A DNA stretch of 5,792 nucleotides from an uncultured Rhodanobacteraceae bacterium (GCA_937902695.1 CALFNI010000565.1:1-5792); one strand, 5' to 3'. Positions 1 to 5,792 are shown, numbered from the stretch's first letter. Notes: generated from the letters alone by a model not told the origin. Translations and numbers: made by a program.

Positions 1-426
1 AGCGGCCTCAAGGTCGACTACCGCGAAACAAGCGTCGAGGCGTTCGCCGGCGAGATGCCGTCGAGCTTCGACGTCGTCACGTGCATGGAAATGCTCGAGC
101 ACGTGCCCGATCCCGGCAGCGTCATCCACGCCGCTGCGACGCTGCTGAAACCGGGCGGCACGCTGTTTCTTTCGACCTTGAACCGCACGCCGCTCGCGTT
201 CGGCGCGGCCATCGTCGGCGCCGAGCACGTGCTGCGCCTCCTGCCGCGCGGCACGCATCACTATGCGCAGTTCCTGAAGCCGAGCGAGATCGCGCACGAC
301 CTGCGCGCCGCCGGTCTCGCCCTCGACGATCTCCGCGGCATCGCCTACAACCCGTTCGCGCGCAAGGCATGGCTGACGCCGAGCGTCGCCGTGAATTACC
401 TCGTCGCCGCCTCGAAACCCGCATGA
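1..426 (+). CDS. ubiG: Ubiquinone biosynthesis O-methyltransferase UbiG, C-terminal part (5' truncated)
   Basis: UbiG is the SAM-dependent methyltransferase that carries out both O-methylation steps of ubiquinone synthesis (2-polyprenyl-6-hydroxyphenol and 3-demethylubiquinol). It acts with the other Ubi enzymes at the cytoplasmic membrane. The reading frame is open from base 1 to the TGA at 424-426, giving 141 visible residues. E. coli UbiG is about 240 residues, so roughly the first 100, with the glycine-rich SAM-binding motif I, lie outside the window. What is visible is strongly diagnostic: VVTCMEMLEHVPDP, then KPGG, then FLSTLNRTP, then the VGAEHVLRLLPRGTH stretch, and finally YNPF and VNYL near the C-terminus, all in the order of E. 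coli UbiG. The internal ATG at 55 is not the start, because homology continues upstream of it. The stop overlaps the next start as ATGA, so translation is probably coupled to the phosphatase gene. The family call is very secure; only the 5' end is missing. Confidence 0.96.
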   Translation, partial: SGLKVDYRETSVEAFAGEMPSSFDVVTCMEMLEHVPDPGSVIHAAATLLKPGGTLFLSTLNRTPLAFGAAIVGAEHVLRLLPRGTHHYAQFLKPSEIAHDLRAAGLALDDLRGIAYNPFARKAWLTPSVAVNYLVAASKPA

Positions 427-1088
427 CCCGGACGTCCCCGCCGCGCGCGGTGCTGTTCGATCTCGACGGCACCCTGATCGATTCCGCGCCCGATCTGATT
501 GCAGCGGTCGAAGCGCTCTGCCGCGAGCTCGGCGCGCCGCCGCCCGACGCCGCGCGCGTGCGCGAGGTCGTCTCGGCCGGCGGCCGCGCGATGCTGCGCC
601 GCGGATTGCCCGGCGCCGACGAGACGATGATCGACCAGTGGCTGCCGCGCTTCCTCGACATCTATTCGGCGAACATGGTGCGCCACACGCGGCTCTACGA
701 CGGCGTCGGCGCGATGCTCGAAGGCTTCGAAGCGCGCGGGATCGCCTGGGGCGTCGTCACCAACAAGCCCGGCTGGCTGACGCGGCCGCTGCTCGAGCAG
801 ATGGGGCTGCATGTCCGCTGCGCCGCGATCGTGACCGGCGATTGCCTGCCGGTGCGCAAGCCCGACCCCGCGCCGGTGCTGCGCGCGTGCGAGCTTGCCG
901 GCGTCGAGGCATTCGCCAGCGCGTTCGTCGGCGACGACATTCGCGACATCGAGGCCGGCCGCGCGGCCGGCACGTCGACGGTCGCCGCGGCGTGGGGCTA
1001 TCTCGACGGCGGCGATCCGCACGCGTGGGGCGCCGATCACGTCGTCGCGGCGCCGTCGGACCTGCCGCGCACGCTCGGGCTCTGGTGA
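423..1088 (+). CDS. gph: HAD-family phosphatase, Gph/MupP type (phosphoglycolate or MurNAc-6-phosphate phosphatase)
   Basis: A complete 221-residue HAD hydrolase, the usual size for Gph. All four HAD motifs are present: motif I FDLDGTLIDS with nucleophile Asp13 and acid/base Asp15; motif II VVTNK with Thr113; motif III RKPDP with Lys146; motif IV VGDDIRD with Asp171/Asp172 and Asp175. Residues between motifs I and II form the helical C1 cap. It is a soluble Mg-dependent phosphomonoesterase. Automatic annotation would say phosphoglycolate phosphatase (removal of the 2-phosphoglycolate made in DNA repair). However, VGDDIRDIEAGRAAGT followed by WGY and HAWGADHVV closely resembles Pseudomonas MupP as I remember it. 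MupP dephosphorylates MurNAc-6-phosphate in peptidoglycan recycling and is also encoded beside ubiG. The ATG at 423 is chosen because it lies 12 codons before the nucleophile and overlaps the ubiG stop. The frame is open further upstream, but only as a shadow of ubiG. No clear Shine-Dalgarno precedes it, consistent with coupling. The fold is certain, the substrate is not. Confidence 0.93.
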   Translation: MTRTSPPRAVLFDLDGTLIDSAPDLIAAVEALCRELGAPPPDAARVREVVSAGGRAMLRRGLPGADETMIDQWLPRFLDIYSANMVRHTRLYDGVGAMLEGFEARGIAWGVVTNKPGWLTRPLLEQMGLHVRCAAIVTGDCLPVRKPDPAPVLRACELAGVEAFASAFVGDDIRDIEAGRAAGTSTVAAAWGYLDGGDPHAWGADHVVAAPSDLPRTLGLW

Positions 1089-1915
1089 GCGCGCAAGCTC
1101 CCGGCGCGCCGCTTGCCAGCTTCGAGGCGAAGTGGATCGAAGCGCGGCCCGAGCTTGCGCTTGCGCTGCGTTTCGAACGCGTCGGCGAGCGCGACGCGCG
1201 CGCAGCGTTCGCGTGCCTCGTGCTCGAGATCGAGCACGCCGCGTTCGGCATCCGCGAAGCGCAGCCGGCCGCGATCAAGCTGCAATGGTGGGCCGAGGAG
1301 CTCGCACGCGCCGCCACGGGCGAAGCGCGTCATCCGTTGACGCAGGCGCTCGCCTCGCGCATGTCCGCCGCGGCGATTCCGCCCCGCGAGTGGCACGCCG
1401 CGATCGTCGGCGCGATGGCGCAGCGCGATCCGGAGCCCGCCGCCGATCGCGAAACGTTGCTGTCGGCATATGCGCAGCTGTACGTGCCGCTCGGCGCGAT
1501 CGAGGCGGCGCTTTTCGCCACCGATGCGACGACGGCAGCACGCGCGCTCGCGCTGTCGCGCGCGGCGCGCGAGACGGCCGTGCTGCCCGATGCGCTGCGC
1601 GACGGGAAGCTGACGCTGCCGCTGGACCTGCTCGCGCGGCATCGGCTTGCGCGCGGCGATATCGGCGGCGAATCGCCGGCGCGCAGCGAGGCCTTGCGCG
1701 ACTGGTTCGCCGACCTCGCGCGCGAGCTGTCCGCAGTGGCTGCCGGCGGGCAGCTCGGCGTCCTCCGCGCGACAATGGCCGCGGCCGATGCGAGCCGGCT
1801 CGCGGGCGCCGCCAAGGCACGTGAGCCGCTGGCCGCGCTGAACGACGCGCTGGCGGGCCTGTCGCTTCCGATCACCTGGGCCGCCTGGCGCGCGGCCCGA
1901 CGTTCGCGCCGGTGA
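1085..1915 (+). CDS. Squalene/phytoene synthase family protein, NDUFAF6-like, active-site motifs degenerate
   Basis: A 276-residue, almost wholly helical protein assigned by pattern to the squalene/phytoene synthase fold. The best marker is IKLQWWAEEL at residues 64-73, which matches the R/K-LQ-WW/FW-xE/K signature of the bacterial and mitochondrial NDUFAF6-like branch. Other markers are KW and RPEL near residues 16-24 and GKLTLPLDLL at 174-183, equivalent to the LPxDLL helix after the second substrate-binding motif. True squalene and phytoene synthases carry two DXXXD motifs that bind prenyl-diphosphate magnesium. The first is absent here (the region reads EIEHAAFGIRE). The second survives only as DALRD at 169-173, unusually close to the LP pair. 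It may therefore be a non-catalytic scaffold, like the complex I assembly factor NDUFAF6, rather than an isoprenoid synthase. The GTG start overlaps the upstream stop as GTGA. The open frame extends far upstream, but only as an out-of-frame shadow of gph. No signal peptide or membrane segment is seen. It probably shares an operon with ubiG and the phosphatase. Confidence 0.82.
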   Translation: MSAQAPGAPLASFEAKWIEARPELALALRFERVGERDARAAFACLVLEIEHAAFGIREAQPAAIKLQWWAEELARAATGEARHPLTQALASRMSAAAIPPREWHAAIVGAMAQRDPEPAADRETLLSAYAQLYVPLGAIEAALFATDATTAARALALSRAARETAVLPDALRDGKLTLPLDLLARHRLARGDIGGESPARSEALRDWFADLARELSAVAAGGQLGVLRATMAAADASRLAGAAKAREPLAALNDALAGLSLPITWAAWRAARRSRR

Positions 1916-2012
1916 ACGCAGCATCACGATTTTCCGGCGCCTGTTAGGCTATTGAGCCCGGCGCGCGCGGCCACAGATCGGTGGCGAGCGTCCCCGGCTG
2001 TTCGAGAAACCA
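1916..2012 (+). other. Intergenic region upstream of folE2 with a weak promoter candidate
   Basis: This 97-bp gap is the largest non-coding stretch in the window and separates the ubiG group from folE2. It is locally less GC-rich at its left end (ATTTTCC, then TGTTAGGCTATTGAGC). TAGGCT at 1945-1950 could be a poor -10 box, but nothing resembling TTGACA lies 16-18 bp upstream. A short GCCT-GTT-AGGC inverted repeat (about 1939-1949) is too small to be a convincing operator or terminator. There is no T-tract after a hairpin and no AT-rich palindrome of the Zur type. A weak purine run, CGAGAAA (2003-2009), precedes the folE2 ATG and may act as its ribosome binding site. A promoter here is inferred mainly from the gap itself. 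Confidence 0.4.
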
Positions 2013-2954
2013 ATGTCTTCACGCGAAAACACACTGCGCCTCCTGCCCGACGTCGCGGCCGAGACGCGCCCCGGCCTCGGCGGTCGGCTCGATCGCGTCG
2101 GCATGGACGAGATCGAGATGCCGGTGCTCATCGCCGGCGCTGACGGCACGGCAGAGCGCGTCAGCGCGCGCGTCGCCGCGTTCGTCGACCTGCGCGACGC
2201 CCAGGCGCGCGGCATCCACATGTCGCGCCTCTACCTCCATCTCGATCGCCATTTCTCGGCCGAGACGCTGACGCCATGCACGCTGCGCCGCGTGCTGCGC
2301 GATTTCCTCGATTCGCACGCCGATCTTTCGACGCACGCCGGCGTGCGCATCCGCTTCGACCATCTCGTGCGCCGTCCGGCGCTGGCGAGCGCGAACAGCG
2401 GCTGGCGCGCGTATCCGGTCGAGATCGGCGCGCGGCTCGACGAGGCCGGATTCGCGGCCGAGCTCGCCGTGCGCGTCCAGTATTCGAGCACGTGTCCCGC
2501 ATCGGCCGCGCTCGCGCGCCAGCTGATCCAGGACCGCTTCGCCGCGGATTTCGCGTCGCGCGACACGATCGCGCGCGACGAGGTGCTGGCGTGGCTCGGC
2601 AGCGAGCAGGGCATCGTCGCGACGCCGCACGCCCAGCGCAGCACGGCCGACGTATGCGTCACGCTCGCGCACGGCTTCGACCTTCCGATCATCGACGTGA
2701 TCGACCTGATCGAACACGCATTGCGGACGCCGGTGCAGACCGCCGTCAAGCGCGAGGACGAGCAGGCGTTCGCGCTCGCCAACGGCCAGAACCTGATGTT
2801 CTGCGAGGATGCCGCGCGGCGCATGCAGCGCGCGCTCGATGCCGACGAGCGCATCGCCGATTTCCGCGTGCAGGCGACGCACCACGAGAGCCTGCACCCG
2901 CACGACGCTGTCGCGGTCGCGACGAAGGGCATCGCCGGCGGCTACGCGGCGTGA
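2013..2954 (+). CDS. folE2: GTP cyclohydrolase FolE2 (type IB GTP cyclohydrolase I)
   Basis: FolE2 converts GTP to 7,8-dihydroneopterin triphosphate, the first step of tetrahydrofolate synthesis and, in some bacteria, also of queuosine synthesis. It is the alternative to zinc-dependent FolE and belongs to the tunnelling fold (COG1469). The 313-residue product shows the family markers in order: DLRDAQARGIHMSRLY (59-74), YSSTCPAS (157-164) with the conserved Cys161, ATPHAQRSTADV (203-214), NGQNLMFCEDAARR (257-270) with the conserved Glu265, and HHESLHPHDAVA (290-301). The roughly 40-residue separation of Cys161 from the HAQRS motif makes it the longer gammaproteobacterial form; shorter versions have these close together. 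The usual CPCS is CPAS here. The ATG at 2013 is preceded by a weak purine run and begins a typical N-terminal segment (ENTLRLLPDVAAE). Its stop overlaps the GTG of the following acetyltransferase. FolE2 is under Zur control in several bacteria, but no Zur-like palindrome is visible upstream. The family call is secure. Confidence 0.95.
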   Translation: MSSRENTLRLLPDVAAETRPGLGGRLDRVGMDEIEMPVLIAGADGTAERVSARVAAFVDLRDAQARGIHMSRLYLHLDRHFSAETLTPCTLRRVLRDFLDSHADLSTHAGVRIRFDHLVRRPALASANSGWRAYPVEIGARLDEAGFAAELAVRVQYSSTCPASAALARQLIQDRFAADFASRDTIARDEVLAWLGSEQGIVATPHAQRSTADVCVTLAHGFDLPIIDVIDLIEHALRTPVQTAVKREDEQAFALANGQNLMFCEDAARRMQRALDADERIADFRVQATHHESLHPHDAVAVATKGIAGGYAA

Positions 2955-3451
2955 CGGCGATCCGCGATGCGACGCCGGGCGATTTCGCCGCGATCCTCGC
3001 GCTCAACGACGAGTCGGTGCATGTCCTGAGCCCGCTGGACGCGCAGCGACTCGCGGCGCTGCATCGCTCGGCTGCGTATCACAAGGTCGTCGACGCCGGC
3101 GGCGGGATCGCGGCCTTCCTGCTCGCCTTCCGCGAGGGCGCGCCGTACGACAGTCCGAACTATCTCTGGTTCGTCGGGTGTTACCCGCATTTCCTCTACA
3201 TCGACCGCATCGTCGTCGCGCCGACGCATCGCGGCGGCGGGCTCGGCGCGATGCTGTACGACGACATCGAGGCATTCGCGGCAGCGAGCGGCGCGCGGTG
3301 GCTCACGTGCGAGTTCGACATCGAGCCGCCGAATCCGGGCTCGATGCGGTTCCACGCGCGCATGGGCTTTCGCGAAGTCGGCACGCAGGCGATCGGCGGC
3401 AGGAAGCGCGTGTCGCTGCAGGCGAAGGCGATAGCCGCAGCGCACGCCTGA
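2951..3451 (+). CDS. GNAT-family N-acetyltransferase (COG3818-like)
   Basis: A complete 166-residue single-domain GNAT protein that would transfer acetyl from acetyl-CoA to an amine of unknown identity. Motif A, the acetyl-CoA pyrophosphate loop, is IDRIVVAPTHRGGGLG (84-99), carrying the R/Q-x-x-G-x-G pattern as HRGGGLG. Motif B follows, with CEFDIEPPNPGSMRFH (120-135) and then ARMGFREVGTQ (136-146), the usual C-terminal strand of the fold. The SPLDAQRL (27-34) and YDSPNYLWF (66-74) stretches match, from memory, the predicted acetyltransferase group COG3818, for which I know no established substrate. The start is GTG at 2951, overlapping the folE2 stop as GTGA; a weak GGCGGC about 8 bases upstream could assist initiation. 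The overlap implies co-expression with folE2, but there is no evidence that it acts on pterins. The protein is cytosolic, with no signal peptide. GNAT membership is firm; substrate unknown. Confidence 0.92.
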   Translation: MTAIRDATPGDFAAILALNDESVHVLSPLDAQRLAALHRSAAYHKVVDAGGGIAAFLLAFREGAPYDSPNYLWFVGCYPHFLYIDRIVVAPTHRGGGLGAMLYDDIEAFAAASGARWLTCEFDIEPPNPGSMRFHARMGFREVGTQAIGGRKRVSLQAKAIAAAHA

Positions 3452-3475
3452 ACGCGGGCGGCGAGCCCCAGGCGG

Positions 3476-3481
3476 TATGCT
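3476..3481 (+). promoter_or_regulatory. Candidate -10 box (TATGCT) for the downstream regulator, possibly leaderless
   Basis: TATGCT matches the bacterial -10 consensus TATAAT at four of six positions and ends eight bases before the ATG at 3490. A transcript starting about seven bases downstream of the box would begin at or within two bases of the start codon, giving a leaderless mRNA. This agrees with the lack of a well-placed Shine-Dalgarno: the only purine-rich stretch, GGCGG at 3471-3475, is 14 bases from the ATG. No good -35 element is visible 16-18 bp upstream. The box sits in a 38-bp gap in otherwise uniformly GC-rich sequence. Chance occurrence is quite possible. Confidence 0.4.
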
Positions 3482-3489
3482 CTGCCCGC

Positions 3490-5792
3490 ATGAAAGTCTT
3501 TCGCTATCGCTTCGACGACTATCTGCTCGATGCAGCCGCCCGCGAGCTGTGGCGCGGCGACGAGCGCGTGCCGATTCCGCCCAAGTCGCTCGAATGCCTC
3601 GCCTATCTCCTGCAGTATCGCGACCGCGCGGTCGGGCGCGACGAGCTGATCGCGGCGGTCTGGGGCCGGGTCGACGCGAGCGATACGTTGCTGACGCAGA
3701 CGATCTGGCGCGCGCGCCGTGCGATCGGCGACGAGGGCGACCGCAGCCTGCGCACGGTGCCGCGCTTCGGTTACCGGTGGGTCGCGCCGGTACGCGTCGA
3801 AGGCGCGCCCGGCGAAATCGACGCCGTCGGCGCAACGCGGACGGAAGCGCAGGCGGCGCCGATCGAGCCGGTTGCCGGATCCGCAGCGCCGGCGCGTGCG
3901 GGCTTTCGCGGCACGCGCGCGCGATACGCGATCGGCGCGCTGGCGCTCGTCGTGCTGGCGGCGGCAGCCGTCGGTTTCGCGCGGCGGGATCGACGCGCCG
4001 TGCCGAAGGCCGCCGTGGTGCCGTCGCTGATCGTCGTCCTGCCGGTCAGCGTCGCCGATGCGTCGGCGGAAGCGGCGTGGATCCGCCTTGGTGCGATGGA
4101 CTATGTGGCGTCTCGCCTGCGCGACGCGCGCCTCAAGGTGTTGCCGAGCGAGCGTGTCGTCGCGATCGCCAGGCTGCCCGGCGGCGCCGCGCCGGATGCC
4201 GACGAACGCGCGCGCCTCGCCGCGTTGACCGCCGCGGATTATCTGCTCGTGCCGCGCGCCGAGCATGCCGACGGCGTCTGGCGCTTCTCGATCGACGCGT
4301 ACCACGACGGCCGCGCGCACACGTACCGCGCGCAGGATCCGTCGCCGTTGCCGGCCGCGAACGATGCGACCGGGGCGTTTCTCCAAGACACCTGGCACGC
4401 CGCGCAGCTCGCCGCGTCGCCGCCCGATCAGATCAACGAAATCAGCCAGCGCGTCGATGCCGCGTTGCTCGAAGGCGATCTGGCCAAGGCGCGCACCGTG
4501 CTCGAAGGCGCTGGCGAAAGCGCGCGCAACGATCCTCGATTGCTTGCGCGCGCCGGCAAGGTCGCGTTTCGCGCCGGCAAGCTCGACGAGGCCGAGGCAG
4601 CGTTCACGCCGCTCGTCACGGATGCAGCCGTGCCGGCGAACATCAAGGTTCTCGGCGAGATGGGACTCGGCGGCGTCGACATTCGCCGCCACGCATTCGA
4701 CACCGCGCAGCAGCACTACACCAGGGCGCTCGAAACGCTGGTCCCGGACGGCGATCTCTCGCTGCAGGGCCGCGCATTCACCGAACGCGCGGTCTTCGAA
4801 GGCAGCCTCGCGCGGGTCGATCTCGCCGTCGCCGACATCGGCCGCGCGCGCAGCGTTCTCGAGCGCAGCGGCGATCCGATCGGACTTGCGGGCCTCGATC
4901 TCAACGGCGCACTGATCGAAAGCCAGCGCGGCCATTACGACGACGCGACGCGCATGTTCGACCGCGCGATCGATGTCTATGGCCGTTTTGACATCGCCGA
5001 TCAGGTCGCCATCGCGCTCGCGGGGCGCGTCGACACGCGACTGACCGTGCTCGACAACGCCGGCGCCCTCCAGAGCAGTGCGCGCGCGTGGAAGCTCCTG
5101 CCCCGGCTCGAGGATCCGCTGCTGATCCGGTTCATGGGCGCACGGCATGTCGAAGCGCTCCGCCGGAACGGCCGCCTTGCCGAGGCGGCGCGCGTGCTCG
5201 ACCGCTTCGATGCCGGCGGCGACCACGCGTCGACGGATCCCGCGTTCGGCGTGCTGCGCGCGTCGGTGCTGGTCGATCAGGGCAAGGCGCCGCTCGCGCT
5301 GCATCTTGCCGACGAGATCGTCCGCGATTTCGAGCAGGCGCCGGTCGGAACCTGCGGCGACACGGTGCCCGGTGCCGCGATCGTGCTCACCGATGCGGCG
5401 CTCCAGAGCCGCGCACCGGAGGCGGCCGCGCCGCTGCTGGCGCGGCTTTCGGAGTTCGCGGCGTCGCCGCAGGATCCGGAGTGGACGTTCGCGAACGACA
5501 TGGCGCAGGGGAAGATGCTCGACGCGCAGGGCGATCCCGACGCCGATCGTCATTTCGCCGCCGCCCTTGCGTACGCCGAAAGCACCGGCGAGCCGGCGCG
5601 CGTCGTCGCCGCCGCCGTCGCCTATGCCGGGCATGCGCTCCGGCGCTCCGACGGCGCGCGGGCCGAGATGCTGGCGAAGCGCCTCGATCCGTATGTCGCG
5701 CTGGATTTCCGCGCCGCGCGCGCGGCGGCGCTGCTGCATGCGATGCTCGGCGAGAGCGGCGCGGCCGCCGCGGCGGACGCCGCCGCAGAGCG
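3490..5792 (+). CDS. CadC-like transmembrane transcriptional regulator with winged helix and TPR-like periplasmic region (3' truncated)
   Basis: The frame is open from ATG 3490 to the window edge, giving 767 complete codons without a stop; the C-terminus is missing. Residues 1-101 are an OmpR/PhoB-type winged helix: FRYRFDDYLLDAAARELWRG (4-23), GRDELIAAVW (49-58), a recognition helix around 66-80 (TLLTQTIWRARRAIG), and the wing signature LRTVPRFGYRWVAPV (87-101). A Pro/Ala-rich linker leads to one hydrophobic segment at 146-164 (YAIGALALVVLAAAAVGFA). After it, a segment beginning LIVVLPV and containing GAMDYVASRLR resembles the TolB-N/FlgO-like region of CadC-family regulators. From about residue 318 onward, paired amphipathic helices of TPR type recur (for example around 351-380, 385-417, 463-498 and 544-577). 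The expected topology is DNA-binding domain in the cytoplasm and the rest in the periplasm, as in CadC/ToxR. The only cysteine after the membrane segment is Cys622, so a CadC/ToxR-type disulfide switch looks unlikely in the visible part. There is no receiver domain and no adjacent kinase. Ligand and targets are unknown. Confidence 0.88.
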   Translation, partial: MKVFRYRFDDYLLDAAARELWRGDERVPIPPKSLECLAYLLQYRDRAVGRDELIAAVWGRVDASDTLLTQTIWRARRAIGDEGDRSLRTVPRFGYRWVAPVRVEGAPGEIDAVGATRTEAQAAPIEPVAGSAAPARAGFRGTRARYAIGALALVVLAAAAVGFARRDRRAVPKAAVVPSLIVVLPVSVADASAEAAWIRLGAMDYVASRLRDARLKVLPSERVVAIARLPGGAAPDADERARLAALTAADYLLVPRAEHADGVWRFSIDAYHDGRAHTYRAQDPSPLPAANDATGAFLQDTWHAAQLAASPPDQINEISQRVDAALLEGDLAKARTVLEGAGESARNDPRLLARAGKVAFRAGKLDEAEAAFTPLVTDAAVPANIKVLGEMGLGGVDIRRHAFDTAQQHYTRALETLVPDGDLSLQGRAFTERAVFEGSLARVDLAVADIGRARSVLERSGDPIGLAGLDLNGALIESQRGHYDDATRMFDRAIDVYGRFDIADQVAIALAGRVDTRLTVLDNAGALQSSARAWKLLPRLEDPLLIRFMGARHVEALRRNGRLAEAARVLDRFDAGGDHASTDPAFGVLRASVLVDQGKAPLALHLADEIVRDFEQAPVGTCGDTVPGAAIVLTDAALQSRAPEAAAPLLARLSEFAASPQDPEWTFANDMAQGKMLDAQGDPDADRHFAAALAYAESTGEPARVVAAAVAYAGHALRRSDGARAEMLAKRLDPYVALDFRAARAAALLHAMLGESGAAAAADAAAE

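Noticed and set aside
81..422. A longer version of the phosphatase starting at ATG 81
   Set aside because: The added residues are an Arg-rich out-of-frame reading of ubiG; the HAD nucleophile motif begins shortly after the ATG at 423.
638..1084. A longer version of the squalene-synthase-like protein starting at ATG 638
   Set aside because: The extra 149 residues are Arg/Ala-rich and lie out of frame inside the HAD phosphatase gene; the GTG at 1085 gives the family's usual length and an overlap with the preceding stop.
1916..2012. A Zur operator upstream of folE2, as found in several bacteria
   Set aside because: No AT-rich palindrome of the Zur type is present; the only inverted repeat is a 4-bp GCCT/AGGC pair around GTT, which is expected by chance.
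3452..3489. A transcription terminator after the acetyltransferase gene
   Set aside because: The gap is GC-rich but has no clear stem-loop followed by a T-run; termination here cannot be supported from sequence.
3477..4991. A 504-codon plus-strand open frame starting at ATG 3477
   Set aside because: Out of frame with the winged-helix gene that starts at 3490; its product is an Arg-rich low-complexity sequence, whereas the 3490 frame shows clear domains and stays open to the window edge.
3196..5739. An uninterrupted 847-codon minus-strand open frame antisense to the acetyltransferase and regulator genes
   Set aside because: Its translation is dominated by Arg, Ala, Gly, Asp and His with no recognisable domain, and it crosses the boundary of two plus-strand genes that have clear family motifs. 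In DNA this GC-rich, stop codons are rare and the codon-position bias of a real gene keeps an antisense frame open.
1..5792. A novel defence system, mobile element, CRISPR array or horizontally acquired island
   Set aside because: All six genes belong to known core or regulatory families, base composition looks uniform, and there are no repeats, integrase/transposase genes, tRNA attachment sites or composition shifts. GC-rich short repeats such as GCGCGC are background in this genome.

Overview
The window is very GC-rich (about 70% by eye), densely coded and entirely plus-strand. It carries six protein genes: a 5'-truncated ubiG, four complete genes, and a large regulator gene that is still open at the right edge. 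I see no tRNA, rRNA, CRISPR, insertion sequence or other mobile element. GC richness, GTG starts, the order ubiG - HAD phosphatase - squalene/phytoene-synthase-like gene, the long-form FolE2 and the CadC-like TPR regulator suggest a gammaproteobacterium of the Xanthomonadales/Lysobacterales (Lysobacter, Luteimonas or Rhodanobacteraceae type). That placement is inference from remembered gene order and protein similarity, not a database match.

Left part, 1-1915: an apparent three-gene operon. The C-terminal part of UbiG (ubiquinone O-methyltransferase) overlaps by 4 bp (ATGA) with a HAD phosphatase of the Gph/MupP type. That gene overlaps by 4 bp (GTGA) with a short squalene/phytoene-synthase-fold protein resembling the NDUFAF6-like branch. 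UbiG serves the respiratory quinone pool. The phosphatase is either phosphoglycolate phosphatase or, as its C-terminal motifs and ubiG linkage suggest, the MurNAc-6-phosphate phosphatase of peptidoglycan recycling. The third protein may be an assembly-factor-like protein rather than a true prenyl-condensing enzyme.

Middle, 1916-3451: after a 97-bp gap with only a weak promoter candidate comes folE2, the alternative GTP cyclohydrolase I that starts tetrahydrofolate (and in some bacteria queuosine) synthesis. It overlaps by 4 bp (GTGA) with a GNAT acetyltransferase of the COG3818 type, so the two are probably translationally coupled.

Right part, 3452-5792: after 38 bp with a TATGCT -10-like box very close to the start codon, a long gene begins. 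It encodes an N-terminal OmpR/CadC-type winged helix, one transmembrane segment, a probable periplasmic TolB/FlgO-like region and a long TPR-like helical array. It is a candidate membrane-bound one-component regulator, and its 3' end lies outside the window.

Most of this is ordinary core metabolism. The points worth a second look are the real substrate of the phosphatase, the degenerate active site of the squalene-synthase-like protein, the CPAS active-site variant of FolE2, the folE2-acetyltransferase pairing, the uncharacterised sensor/TPR regulator and its possibly leaderless transcript.
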